Notes: generated from the letters alone by a model not told the origin. 64,000 nucleotides of DNA from Clavaria fumosa (GCA_951802425.1 OX637803.1:558001-622000), one strand, 5' to 3'. Positions 11,242 to 22,770 are shown, counted from the stretch's first letter. Numbers and translations: made by a program.

Positions 11242-12487
11242 ATGCCCGAACGCAAGGACAAGATTTGCACATCGAAAAAGCAACCGTACGTGTCTTCCAT
11301 TGCAAGCAAATAAAGTAACCTTAATTGCAGGATCAGGGTCGACTGGATTGCAGAGCCGAACGATATCATCATTCTGTCAGCGACTCCATTCTCGCTGATA
11401 TTAGTTCATCATTCACCGTAACATTCCAGTGTCATGGGTCCAACTGGGGTTGGAAAAAGCACTGTAAGATCTCCCTCGCATAGAGGTTCGTTGATTCATG
11501 CCCACACAGTTCATCAACGTCGCTGCTGGGCAGACACTTACTCCTGTTGGTCACGATCTGAAAAGTTGTACGGTCGACATGTTCCCTATCGCTGTTCTTC
11601 ATCCAGGAGACCCTGGTCGCCGTGTTGTATTTGTGGACACTCCTGGTTTCGATGATCCATTGGAAGATGATGTGCAAATCTTGAAACGCATCTCTGGCTG
11701 GATGCAACGTTGGTGCGCATGCCGTCCGTGCAATCTCCCTTTACGCTCATCGACGACTAGCTATCGCGCGAACAACGAGTTGGCTGGAGTACTCTACTTG
11801 CACGACATATCGCAGGACCGCTGGGACGGGCCAATGCGTCAAAGCTTCGGATCATTCTCCACTTTATTCGGCATCAATGTTGCTGAACACATCGTTTTGG
11901 TAACTACCAAGTGGGAGCAAGTTCAACCCGACGTCGGACAACATCGCGAGGAACTGCTATCCACGGTTCACTGGAGAAAGTTGCTTGATCAAGGGTCGGT
12001 GCTAACTCGATTCGGCGATTCGAACACGTCTGTCTGGGATATTGTCACCCACGTCGTCGAACGCATGCCGCTCCGGCATATCCTAATTCAGAGAGAGATA
12101 GCCGACCTCCAGAAGCGTCTCTCAAGCAGCAATGTCTACAAGTCGCTAAACGACAATTTGGAGAGGCTCCTCGAGAAGGAGAGAAAATTTTCCCGGATTT
12201 TGAAAAGTACTCCAAACCCAACGCCAGAGCATCGAGCGATATATGCCGAACTGGTAAACCGTATTCGCTCAATCACTGAGCAAATCGAGAGCCTGATAGC
12301 ACCTCTCGGCCATCTGCTTTGGACTCGGCTCCGCTCACTGCTCAGCACGAAGGACACCCCTCCACCGACTCCGCCGCCATCTCGCGATCAAGTCCCTACT
12401 CCTGTCCCCGCTGAACTTCCCGCGATAATCTCTGTACAGTCTTTTGGAAATCTTGATGATGTATACCTTGTGGCTTCTCAAGCGTGA
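11242..12487 (+). CDS. Long P-loop GTPase, copy G7
   Basis: Intact five-exon copy, exons 11242-11285, 11331-11375, 11430-11463, 11510-11712 and 11761-12487, about 350 aa, the longest in the cluster. Exon 1 is basic (MPERKDKICTSKKQP). Exon 2 ends in NDIIIL. The microexon has MGPTGVGKST. Exon 4 has FINVAAGQTL, VGHDLKSCTVDM and a standard VDTPGFDDPL. The last exon has LAGVLYLHDISQDRW, VTTKW, SVWDIV, and a helical tail, followed by a Pro/Thr-rich linker and a hydrophobic C-terminus. The 48-nt last intron is a multiple of three without a stop, so its retention would leave the frame open. It pairs with G3 as a duplicate that includes the promoter, but keeps the normal G3 motif and tail that G3 lacks. 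Confidence 0.82.
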
Positions 12488-13142
12488 ACCGCAACAACGG
12501 CTACGTACAACTATATTTCCCTCACATAACTTGTTGATTCAATCTATTTGAATGTCGAGCGTCAAGTTTCCTGTTGGCCTCCATCTGAGCAAGCTATTAA
12601 GTACTTCATGCTTTCTATCGCCAGGATTCATGCTCACCAACATGATACAATGCTAGTTCAAGCTGCGCTGCTCACACATCGTCATTTGGTTCTCCGCTGG
12701 TGAATGACTGAGCCGGTAAGCTTGGGTGAGAGAGCGATGGGCTCGTGCAATGAATATAGTACATGTCGCAGATGCTTTGAGCAATGTGTGTAGCCATTGG
12801 GCATACTGAAATCGGCCTTTGATGAACCTGGGAAGTTCCGCATTATTTGGAGGACTGAGAATAAATGAGGCGCATAGGTGGCATGGAGAACGCAGCCTGG
12901 TGGGTGTCAACTCCTTCAGCATCAGGACGACGAAAGGTAAAGTATATGTCATAATCACAAGAGACTCGAAGCAATTCTCATATGGACCTTACAGATGTTT
13001 GGGCTCACTTTTTCCAGTGGTAAGAGGAAGGGTAAACGTAAAGGTCGCGGGATAAATAAAGGAACAATCGCTCTAAAAGAGTGACCGATATTGAAGGCGA
13101 TGTGACGGGAAAGGTCCTGGCTACGGACTTCTCGTCCTATCT
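12488..13142. other. Spacer between convergent G7 and the kinase-GTPase gene
   Basis: No gene recognised; 3' regions of two convergent genes. Confidence 0.5.
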
Positions 13143-15686
13143 TTAAGCGCATGTAGAACTTGACGACAATGGCGAACGGCCAAAGTGCATGACAAAGTCC
13201 GATCCGGAACTGGTGTGCGAACTGGTCGATCCATTACTTGGTGCTTCGTCAGGAGTCTTGCGGTTAGCGCGAAAGCGAGGTCCTTGCGTGTGGGGTGCAA
13301 ACTTTTTTCGGAAAGAACGTGCAGCAAATCTATCCCAACGAGCAGTAAAACTATCCCACAATTTGCGAAGGACAATGAAGGCTGTGGTGGAAGTCAATTC
13401 TTTCTTCTTATCCACGAGCTCCTCCTGCAGCTGGAGGCGACGACGCGTTTCACCAGAGAAGGCATTGATGATATCCCATGCCGACTCCCACGTATAATGA
13501 AAGCGAGTCATTCGGCATCCCTGAGACAACATCGGTTCCCAGAACTGCGCTCGGAGCTGCTGCTCATGCCTGTGGCCCGCTTGCTCGCCGACGTGACTCC
13601 ACATCGTTGTGGTGAGCATCACGTTGCAGAGCGCACCGGCGCCACATAGAGCTTCGAACATCTCCAAGTTTTTCCTTGGCGTCCAACGCATCCGGGGTTC
13701 TGAGATATCATGAAAATAAAGGAGGCCAGACAATGTGATGCGCTCTTTGTAACTGAGAAAATGTAAACAAATCTTTCAACAATCAAGCCGCCACCAAGAC
13801 AAGCGCTTACGTTGTCGTTAACCAATCGGCAATGTCTTGCAGGATCTCAAAGTCTTCCTTCTCACTGTCTTCGAACCCGGGGGTATCGACGAGAATTACA
13901 GTGCGGCCCGTATAATGAAGGTGGTTGCAGCGGAAAGCGCGAATGTCCTGCGTGCATGACTTGAGCCCGTGTCCTACGGGTGCAACGGGTCGCCCTGTCG
14001 CGACATTGATGAACTGTGCCAGGAGCTCGAGTTGAGCAAACATCCACTCGCAACACAAGATCACTGACAGAACTTTTGCCAGTCCCACTCGGGCCCATGA
14101 CGCTGAAAAGGCTTTTCCATCAGACATGATGGAGTGAATCTTTGTAAGCGCAACACGTACGCAATAAGGACGTCTTCGTCCGCAATCAGATCCAACCAAT
14201 GCTCATGGAGAGCATTTTCGTCATGGCAGGTCGGCACAAATAAAGGGCCTTCCGATAGGAGGTGGCCGGAAAATTCTTCTTCCAAATCACAGTTGGGTAT
14301 CCCACATTCTGCGACGTTCGGCGGTGACAATGTGACAAGAATTTCACTCGCTGTGGGCCGCTGTGTAGGAGTAGATTGCCAACATTGGTCAATGAGTTGC
14401 CACATGATGTCATCCAACCCAACCCTGGTGCAAAGTTCTTCTGATGGTCGAGGCGGTCGTGTGCCATTTACGACATTGTTGATGACATGGAAGTCGTTGA
14501 GATGGACAAAGGGTGGATGCCCTACGAACACCTAGAGAAATTTGACTACCAATGATCGAGATAGTGACAAAATAGACTACCTCGTAGCAGACACAACCAA
14601 ATGCATATATGTCATTTGCCAAGCTCTTGTGTTCATATTCCGCGCTGCCTTGGAGGAGCTCAGGAGCTAGCCATCGTAACGTACCTCCGCGTGGACCGGA
14701 ACTTCGAGGGAAGTGAACTAAGGAGTCATGCGCGACTGAAGACAAGCCGAAGTCGGCAAGACATGCTCGCATCTTCGACGTCACTAGAATGTTTGCCTTG
14801 AAGTAGACGAGGTCAGCGCAAGTGAAGATAGCGAATAAAATCACTGACCCCTTTGAGGTCGCCGTGAATGATGCGTGGATGTAAATACTCGAGTCCAGAA
14901 GCCACATCTCGTAGCTGTCCAGAATGATAAGCACGGGGACCAGAATGCCTCACCGATGACACATACCAGAGACCGTCGATCGGCTTGTGGGTTTCCCTCC
15001 AGAAATTGGACAATGTTCCCATTAGTTATCCATGGTGAAACAAGGCAGATTCTACCCAATGCATCGCGGAGATGACAGGTACCTAAGAAAGGAAGAATGT
15101 GTGGATGGGAGAACTGCCTCCAGAGGACTGCCTCTCGTAGAATCGACTGTGAAGATCAGGTCAGGTCATTATTGCCCCGTCATGCTGCGGTACTCAAGAT
15201 GAAGAGACCTTCAAAGACTTATCGGCTTCAGACACGCTGAGACGTCGGATCATCTTGATGGCAACAGCATGTCCGCCGAGCTTGCCCCGCCAAATGTCTC
15301 CAAATCCCCCTAGATCTACCGCATGAGGTCCGAGCCGTTGCACACCCCGAAGGTTGAGGCACCCTGGATAACGGCACGATCGCTTGGACAACTCAATAAG
15401 GCTACTCAAGATAGGCGAGCGAGTACGAGAGTCGAAGTAAGGGAGGTCAAGCAGCTAGTAAGGAGTAGATTCATATCGGGGACAATCTCGATAACGAGAG
15501 AAGGCGTACCGATTGGAGAGTGTCAAGCAGAAGCTGAGCTTGTAGATTTCGTTGGGCTAAAAAGTGCTCCTTGTGAAAAGGATCACGGACAATCGCTAAA
15601 ATATTGGCCGCGATCGAAGTAAAATCAAGCTGTACGAGTTTCTTGATGTGATCTCTGGCGCCGCAAGTATGAGTGGACATCTGCAT
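13143..15686 (-). CDS. TKL kinase-GTPase fusion protein
   Basis: Nine in-phase exons: 15686-15510, 15454-15209, 15146-14967, 14914-14849, 14796-14581, 14531-14161, 14102-14069, 14013-13811 and 13752-13143, about 700 aa. Residues about 95-390 form a kinase: Gly-rich DLGGFGDIW, VAIK Lys about 126, REAVLW Glu about 146, HGDLKGAN about 218-225, DFG 238-240 and LAPELL about 266-271. After a short linker ending DEDVLIA, a phase-2 intron of 58 nt leads into the 34-nt GTPase microexon MGPSGTGKSS. Then come the 203-nt exon (FINVATGRPV, VGHGLKSC, VDTPGFED) and the last exon (LSGLLYFHDIS, C-terminal Ser/Thr-rich tail). The G4-like TTKW is TTMW here. The start is the first in-frame ATG; further 5' exons are possible. 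It is likely a signalling protein in which nucleotide state and phosphorylation are coupled (inference). Confidence 0.8.
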
Positions 15687-16600
15687 CTCTTTCAGATCAT
15701 ATATCAATGTCTAGAACTGAACCCCATGACAATACATTTTCACAACGACGAACGAAGTCCCACAAGATTGCGCTGATGGAGCCATAATTGACCAATTGGG
15801 TGACCATGTTTTGCTGATTCCACCCGCATTGCTTTGCTTCTAATGACTTTAACAATCTGTAGGATAGTCAAGTCGGTAAAACTTGACGAAGGATAAACTG
15901 ACTCACTCCATGTTCGCGATTAGCTTCATATGTCCATACATGTACACAAAACACCGCTGTGAGATCGATCAGCCATAGCTGTGTTTAAGGCGCATGAACC
16001 CACTGGAAATAGGCAGGGAGCCTTGATTAACAACGGAAGTGTAGTGTCCACGAGCATCGAGCAAATGCTGATTGTGGCACTGATGTCTTGAACATTCGCG
16101 GCCAACCAATCGTTTGGAGCGAGAGTCAATGACGGGGAAGGCTTGAATGTTGACAAGGCCGTCTCGAATCGTAGGAACACAGATGCGTCCGACATCGCGC
16201 TCGATCAACGACAACCGATGAACGGTGGACAGCGACGTGGGTGAGCGTACTGCGGGGCATATCGGATTTACAGTATCGACACGCGGTTCCCGTAATGCAT
16301 TCGCATGGAGAGCATCATCCAAATCGAGATACGTCTGCCAGTACCACTGACGCGCGTGAAACGGGCGCTTCAAAGCCAAAGGCTGAATATCGGTATCGAA
16401 TTGACGTGACCCTGTTGTAGATCACTCCAGTGTGGCCTCGCCTCTAGTTTGACCGTCTCATCTGTCAACGTCAGCCCTTTGTATCTCATAATGTAAAACG
16501 CTTACCTCTCTACTCTACACCCTTCCCCGCCCTTATAAAGGGCAAACGCAGGAATACTGGGTGAAGCAGCGTAGTGGCCGATGTAAGATCCTTTGTGTTG
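15687..16600. other. Unassigned, partly coding-like DNA upstream of the kinase fusion
   Basis: On the minus strand two overlapping open stretches (16379-15969 and 16195-15926) and one at about 15867-15710 have plausible codon patterns but no recognised domain, and I could not join them to the kinase gene with confident splice sites. They may be extra 5' exons of the fusion or a decayed gene. Confidence 0.3.
16529..16543. promoter_or_regulatory. Palindromic TATA-containing motif
   Basis: GCCCTTATAAAGGGC is a near-perfect palindrome with a TATAAA core, placed between a minus-strand coding-like stretch and the plus-strand relic at 16625. It could serve as a TATA element in either direction. Confidence 0.35.
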
Positions 16601-16624
16601 CTCGCGAGCAATATTATTTCCAGG

Positions 16625-16810
16625 CCATATTAGGAACCCGGACATCATAACAATGTTTTTGTTTTTCTCACACCCACAGTGCTGGCGCTCAATAACATTC
16701 AGGCCTCACAAAGTCATGGGTCCAACTGGTGTCGGAAAAGTACTGCGACCAAATGCTTTCGAACTGGTTTGTAGATTCATGCATACATATACTAGCTCAT
16801 TTGTTACCCT
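16625..16810 (+). pseudogene. 5' relic of a GTPase copy, G9
   Basis: Plus-strand fragment with an exon ending in RNPDIITM (compare HPSDIIIP), an intron, and a damaged Walker A microexon. That microexon reads MGPTGVGKVL because two bases of the GKST codons are lost. It is followed by the family intron 3, recognisable by the ACCAAATGCTTTCGAACTGG-like block, and the first bases of the next exon. It then runs directly into the 3' end of the oppositely oriented G10. Confidence 0.65.
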
Positions 16811-17925
16811 ACGGTGCCCTGGTGACTGGGTCGTCATCCTTGGCGAACAGTGAGCGGATCCAAGTCAGGATAAAACGGCCAAGTGGAACCTTCAGCTTCT
16901 CGAGCTGCGTGACAAGAGATTCGATCCGGTTAGCTGTCGCTTCATATTGCGCTTGCACTTCTGGCGTCCGGTTTGAGTTTGCCTTTAGAGATTGAGCCAG
17001 CCTCTGCTGCATCTGGAGCAGCTCTTTCAATTCACCGCGTAAAGCTTTACCCGCGTCGGTTTCAGGAAGGCGCTTGAAGAATGACGAGCTCCTTCTGGAT
17101 TTGGATGTGGTGGAGGGGAATGCATCCGACGACGATGCCGACAATATCCCAAGCAGAATTATATGAGTGCCGGAACCGAGCCAGCCTCGATCCTTGCCCC
17201 AGGAATTCATGGCAACACAGTTCGGAAAGCTGTTGCTCATGACCTTGTTCCACATCCTCCGATACTCGGCCCCACTTCGTTGTGACCAAAACGATATTTC
17301 TCGCAGCCTCGATGCCGCACATTCTGGTGAACACCGTAAAGTTTTTGCGCAGTGTGCCAGTCCAGCGGTCTAACGATATGTCAAGCATATAGAGGAGCCC
17401 TGCCAATTGCTTTCTGTTACGATACCTAGTGTATGGTGAATATTGCTCGCATCTACCTAAAAAGTAGCTCACGTGCGATCCATCCAAGAAGCGATACGAT
17501 CCAGGACTACAATGTCTGTCTGGAATGTATCATCGAAACCTGGAGTGTCAACAAAGACAACACGGCGATCGGGGTCTCCAGGATAGGGAACAGGTATAGG
17601 CACTACGTCGGTCGTACAAGAGTCCAGGTCGTGACCAACAGTGGTAAGATTCTTCTGAGCAGCTGTATTAATGAGCTGGTACATTCATGAGTCAACGAGC
17701 CAGTTCGTGAGTATTTGGTCTCACTGTACTTTTCCCGACACCAGTTGGGCCCATGACACTGCGGGATCTAGTAAGTGCCAATACAGCAGATATGGGAGAA
17801 GAAACCAACGGAATGATGATGTCGTTCGGGTGTGGGACCCAGCTGATCCTAATCCAGTTGAGAGAGATAATGCTATGGATTAACGCTCAGAGAAACTCCG
17901 ATTCTTCATCCAGTTCGCGTTCTTG
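16809..17925 (-). pseudogene. Frameshifted P-loop GTPase, copy G10
   Basis: Close to G2/G4. It has the basic first exon (MAKRKNANW), the microexon MGPTGVGKST, and an exon with LINTAAQKNLTTVGHDLDSC and VDTPGFDDTF. Its last exon has LAGLLYMLDIS, VTTKW and the helical tail. Two lesions are visible. Exon 1 has lost about 11 bases around its splice donor compared with G4. Near 17075-17085 two bases are missing relative to G4 (CGCTTCTGAAG versus CGCTTGAAG), which shifts the frame after VILQ. The shifted product would end near the same place as the short copies G1 and G3, so a truncated protein cannot be excluded. Confidence 0.7.
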
Positions 17926-18569
17926 CGCTTGGCCATTGTAATGGCGCGGAAGGGCGTGTGGCAGAGAGGTGAGTATGGGCAAGCCGGATGCCAGTGCTGC
18001 GAGTCATGTTGTACCCTTGCAGGCGACACATGAGGCGACCACACACTGGCATCCAGCCGAGTTGATTTCCTTTTATGGTGTTTTGCTTTCGACGCTTTCC
18101 TCCAAGTTTTGCACAGGTATACAACATTCGTACGCGCATCCGCTCGTCGCTCAAACGGGTTCAGGAGTCTCACGCAGTCGGAACGTAATGACTCTATTAC
18201 TCCAACTCGAGCGTGCCCTCGAACCCTATAGGCAAAAAATCGAAGATCTATGCCACCACGAAGAGAGACTGACATGAATTCATGTGACAAAGTGGTATTC
18301 TGCTCCTGTCTGATGTAGGCCGCATAAAATCTGGCAGGGCGGGTTATGGAAACAATCGACCGTATCTTCAATGGCACAGATACAGTGAACACAAAATGTA
18401 TGCATGGAGGGAAATGCGAAAAACGATGCAGGATGTTACGACGACGCACTTAAGACACAATGTCGCATAAGATAAAGAAAACACCACAAAAAGAGTCAAG
18501 AAAGAGTGTGCAGATGAAGGGAGAAGTGCTACACCACCATTACAGCAAAAAGGAACAAACCTCCCCAGC
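17926..18569. other. G10 upstream region and 3' flank of the next gene
   Basis: About 17950-18090 is the duplicated promoter-type sequence shared with G2 and G4. The rest is unassigned, and 18460-18569 is probably 3' UTR of the gene ending at 18570. Confidence 0.4.
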
Positions 18570-21342
18570 TCAGCAATCCATAAACGCCAACTCACTCAAC
18601 CGCTGGCTCTCCTCGTCCTCAATGAGCTTCGCGCACACATACAGATCCCTCCGCTCGTACATCATCGGCGACAGCGGGTTGCGTCGGCTCATACCCGGCG
18701 ACGCCGACGACGCGCCCCCGTGGCTCACGCTCCGTGGCGAGGACGTCCTTTCCGGTGAGCGCGACACCCTCGGGCGGGAGGAGAAGCCCCGCGAGTGCGG
18801 GAACGACGACAGCGATACAGGCGACGACGACGACGCCGTCGCCGCCGCCGTCGCCGATGACGACATAGACGCGGACAACTTCGGCGGCAGACTCGACGCT
18901 TTACCGCCGCGCGTCGTCACCGACGGCCTGCGATTCTTGTGCCACCCGAACGAGCCCACGCCCGCCGAGCCCGAGGAAACAGCGCCGCTTGGCGACGGCG
19001 AGCCGCCCTCTCCCTCCTCTTCCTCCGGCACGCCAACCACAGGACTCGCCGCCGTCTTGCTCCGCTTGAAAATCTTCAGCGTCTGTCTCAGCGACAGCGT
19101 CCGCCCATTCAGGTCCACGAGCCCCTTCAGCTTCTTCGAGCGACCTCTCGTTAGTTCTACTGGGGACGTCTCCGCCGCCGTCGTCGCCACGGCCGCTGCA
19201 GCAACAGCAGTGTTGTCCAAAGGCGAACCGCCAGCCTCGTCAAGCCCGCCCGACACCGAAGTCGCAGCCGTCGTCGATGTCGGGCTCTCGACCATCTCAG
19301 CCGCCGATCCAGACGAGGACGACGTCTGGTGGCGGCGGCGCTGGCCTGCGTCGACCGCCTCGAGTGCCCATGTGAGCGCCGACGGCTTCGGCGAGCGTTG
19401 GGCGCCTCCCGGGCCTTGTGTGAGCGTGGGAGGATCGGTAGAGGAGCGCACAGCAGCACCAGTATTAGTGCGCGTCGCCTCGCCCCCCTCCGAAGGCACC
19501 GGGACCGACAGGGACCGCGACGCAGATGCGGGCGGCCTGGGACCGGCCGCGGCGCCGTTTAGGGAACCAAGTTCCGACGCCGGCGCCATCTCGGCCTGCT
19601 TCTCATGCTTCTCTAACTTCTCTTCCTTCCTAGGTCCATCAGCATCATCTGTCGCGGTTCGCGTGGCTTGCGCGTCCGCGGGTGTCTCCACGGCAGCGGC
19701 CGCCATCGAGGTCGAGAACGTCCGCGCGTCCGGGATCGCGCCTGCGCCCGCCCCCGAGTCGGACCAGCGTGCAACAGCCGCCATCCACGCCGACGCGAGC
19801 GTGTGCCCCGGCGCCAAAGCACCAGAAGCGGTAGACACGGAAGAAGGAAGACCTGCTGCTGGCGTCGGTGATAACGGCGCAGACGTCGAACCAGCCCCTT
19901 TCCCCGTCTTCTCTCGAGGCTGATGGATCCTCGTACCTTTTCCTGCACCTTCTGCTTCTCGCAGAGAACACGCCGGCACATCATCACGAGTTCCCTCCAT
20001 CGTCCCTAACTTCGCCGTAACCACCGCCGACGCGCGAGATCCGTCCGCGAACAGCCGCGTTTCTGTGTGGCACGCGGTCGCTGATTGAGGTTCTACTTCG
20101 ATCGCCTTCGCGGGATGGTCACACGACCGCGCGTCAGCGGCCGGTCCGTCCTCGGTCGCTACAGCACTGCTATCATCTCGGGGGATCCCCAGGTCTGCGT
20201 TTTGGGATGCTAAACTCCGTGGCTTGCCCGAGTCCGCTATTCCCGCTGACGATGTCTCCTTCGCCTCGTTCTCGTTGCTATTCTTATTCTTCTCCTCCCA
20301 TTCCTGTTGCACCTTCTTTGCATCCGTCACTGCGCCATCTACCCCTTCGCGGGTAGCGTCAGCAGCAGAAGCAGCGCACACACCCACTTCCTCGTCCATG
20401 TCGCGTTCCTGCACGCTCGAGTCCTTACTCTCCCTACTTTCCTTGCTGTTCCGAGGAGGCGACGCGGCAGGTGTCAGCCCGCGCTCGCGCAGCGCCGCCT
20501 CGCGGGACGTGAAGGAGCTACGAGGCGATGCGGACGGGTGGTTCCTCGTGTCGTTTGAGGGCGCTGTGGGAAGGGAGGTGGAAGAGGTGGGGAGGCGGAT
20601 CATCTTCGTGAGCCGTCTGAAAAGCGAGCGTGGCTTGGTGGTGCTGGGACTCAGAGTAGCAGGAGTAGGGGCGGGATCCGTGTCCCTAGTCTGTCTTCGT
20701 AGCGGTTGCAGTCGCTGCAGCGAGAGCCTGAAATGCGAACGCATCAGCACACCAGTTTAGCGATAGAGCGGGAGTGGCAGAAAGAAAAGGCAGATGTTTG
20801 TCCAACTAATGAGTGCAGTCAGAGAAGGGATAGTGAGGGGACCAACTACTCGCGACACGTGCTACCCGGAACTTTTGTGGTCCAGGAGGCACATGGCGTA
20901 GTCATCTCGGCTCCCTCTAAATAGTCCGCCAGACACAACGCAATGCCAAAGTCCAGGGACCCGGGGAGTGAAAAAAATGGGGGAAATGTGAAATGGGAAT
21001 TTGATTTGAAACGGATAAATTTGATTTTTTGGAACAAATAAATGAAAGGGAGTGGAATAAGAGGAGTTGGACGTACGCAGTGGGGACGTTGTCCTGCTGG
21101 TCCTCCGTGGGTGCAACGGTAAGAGGGGCATCAGGAAGAGCCTGAGGAGCGGCGAAGAGCACAGCGGGCGAAGTATCTATGTCGAGGGCAGCCATTATAG
21201 AAGAGCGATCTGACGGATAGTCGTCGTTGTCGTCAACGTTACTATCGCCGTCGCTGTCCTCGGGTGGTGTGAGGTAGAAGGAGGTGCAAGATTTCGGAGT
21301 GCCAACGACAGTTGGGAGATGGACAGACGGATGTCGGACCAT
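18570..21342 (-). CDS. Large intrinsically disordered protein
   Basis: Three exons, 21342-21077, 20916-20866 and 20727-18570, about 824 aa, with consistent phase-2 junctions. The N-terminal 90 residues are acidic (PPEDSDGDSNVDDNDDYPSD). Exon 2 is 51 nt and encodes SRDDYAMCLLDHKSSG. The long last exon is rich in Ser, Ala, Pro, Thr and charged residues, with several basic patches such as RGRSKKLKGLVDLNGR and SLRQTLKIFKRSK. It ends in a more ordered block, RRDLYVCAKLIEDEESQRL. No enzyme domain, signal peptide or membrane segment is visible. The exon is GC-rich, which explains long open frames on its opposite strand. Function not recognised; a regulatory scaffold is possible. Confidence 0.7.
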
Positions 21343-21360
21343 GTAAATCGTGGGTTAAAT

Positions 21361-21368
21361 TATATATA
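21361..21368 (-). promoter_or_regulatory. TATA-like element upstream of the disordered protein gene
   Basis: TATATATA lies about 20 bases upstream of the ATG at 21342 on the minus strand. It is close to the start codon for a TATA box, so a short leader or another start would be required. Confidence 0.3.
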
Positions 21369-22770
21369 TCGAGTTGATGGGGGGTAGGAGAGACAATCTG
21401 GGATTAGGACCATGTGGGGAAATTGACACTACTTTTAATGGGCATGAGCAGATGGAATCGGAACTGGGGGGGATCGGGACATAGTCAGGTGGCCGGTGGT
21501 TACATGTTGGCGATGTAACGATGCATGCGGCGGATCATGGAATTTTTCGGAGTTAGTGGAATGGCGACAGTTTCAGAGTCATGGATTCGTCGATTGTCCG
21601 GCCAGTGCGAATGCGACGACTCAGTGCAGAACGGAGAGACTACTGGTGTTGGCGAGCAATTGAAAAAAAAGTCTCTCTTCTCATTGCGAGGTTAACCTGA
21701 TATGGTAAAGGATAGCTGAGATGAAGTAACCGAATTTATTTATTTTTATTCGTCTGACTGATTCGGTCCATGCAACCAACTAAATCCTACAAGTGACGTG
21801 AACTGAGGGTCACCATACCACACAAACATAGTCTCACATTTTCTCCATGGCGACGATACAACTCCGTAAAGTCACCTGGCTCTGAGGACAAAAAACGCAG
21901 TCCCAAAACCTACGATCTCGGAGTCTCAAATGCGGTGCTGAGAAGAATGCAATGCATGCAATAATTTTTTCAGACTGTAGCGATACAAGTCAAGCCATAA
22001 TGTTCGTCGGACAAAGTTTGATGGTAATGCGTCTCGCTTACTGTCAACAAGAGCCGGTTGCCGTACACGACACGACAGCGTTTCACGTACGACGTCTCAG
22101 TTAAAGTCTCCAGAACCCTGGATGTGAGGGCGTGTGACACACCTAAATACAGTGGATTAAACTTAGGAAGGGGCGGGGCGAACGGCGGGGATAGTAACAC
22201 GCTCAAAGGGTGGAGCATCAGGAACTTGCGGGGAAGCCTCCTATCAATCAGACGCAAAGAGACAGAGAAGAGAAACAACACAGCCTGATGGCGCCAGCGA
22301 AGGAATATTCTCAGGCACGCAAGAGACCAAGATCCGGTTCGAGACAAGTGCACGTACTGTCGACTAGGGATAGCATCCGCTACGCCGTCAAACCAAACAG
22401 GTATGTTCTAGGTAGAGCTATTCGTCAGTCAGTTGCTAAAAAACAATTGGGTCAGGGAAAAGTAAGTCGGACGCAACTCCGAAATATACAGGGTGGAAAA
22501 TCACAATTCACCTCTTTAGGATGCTGCTGGAAGATAGATCGTGTGATCGCATGAGACAATGGCGCGAAAAGATGGGGTGGAGAACGAAGGGTCACGTGGG
22601 GGTGAGTAGGCTTGGAGGTGGCGCCGACGAGTGTCTGGGAGAGCAACGGGGAGAGGAGGAAGTCAGACGAGTCTGAGCTGCCGGAGGTTGCGATGGGAGA
22701 GGTAGGAGACTTGCCATGTGACTCAGGGCACATGACCAGAAGACTGGGGACGGGCAATCCCCACTAAGAC
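21369..22770. other. Intergenic region
   Basis: Short open frames on both strands (for example 22210-22554 plus, 22452-22757 minus) without domains or splice support. I see no gene I can defend. Confidence 0.4.

Noticed and set aside
18460..19923. Long open frame of about 487 codons on the plus strand
   Set aside because: It lies opposite the GC-rich last exon of the disordered protein, whose exons splice coherently from 21342; the antisense frame is a composition artefact.
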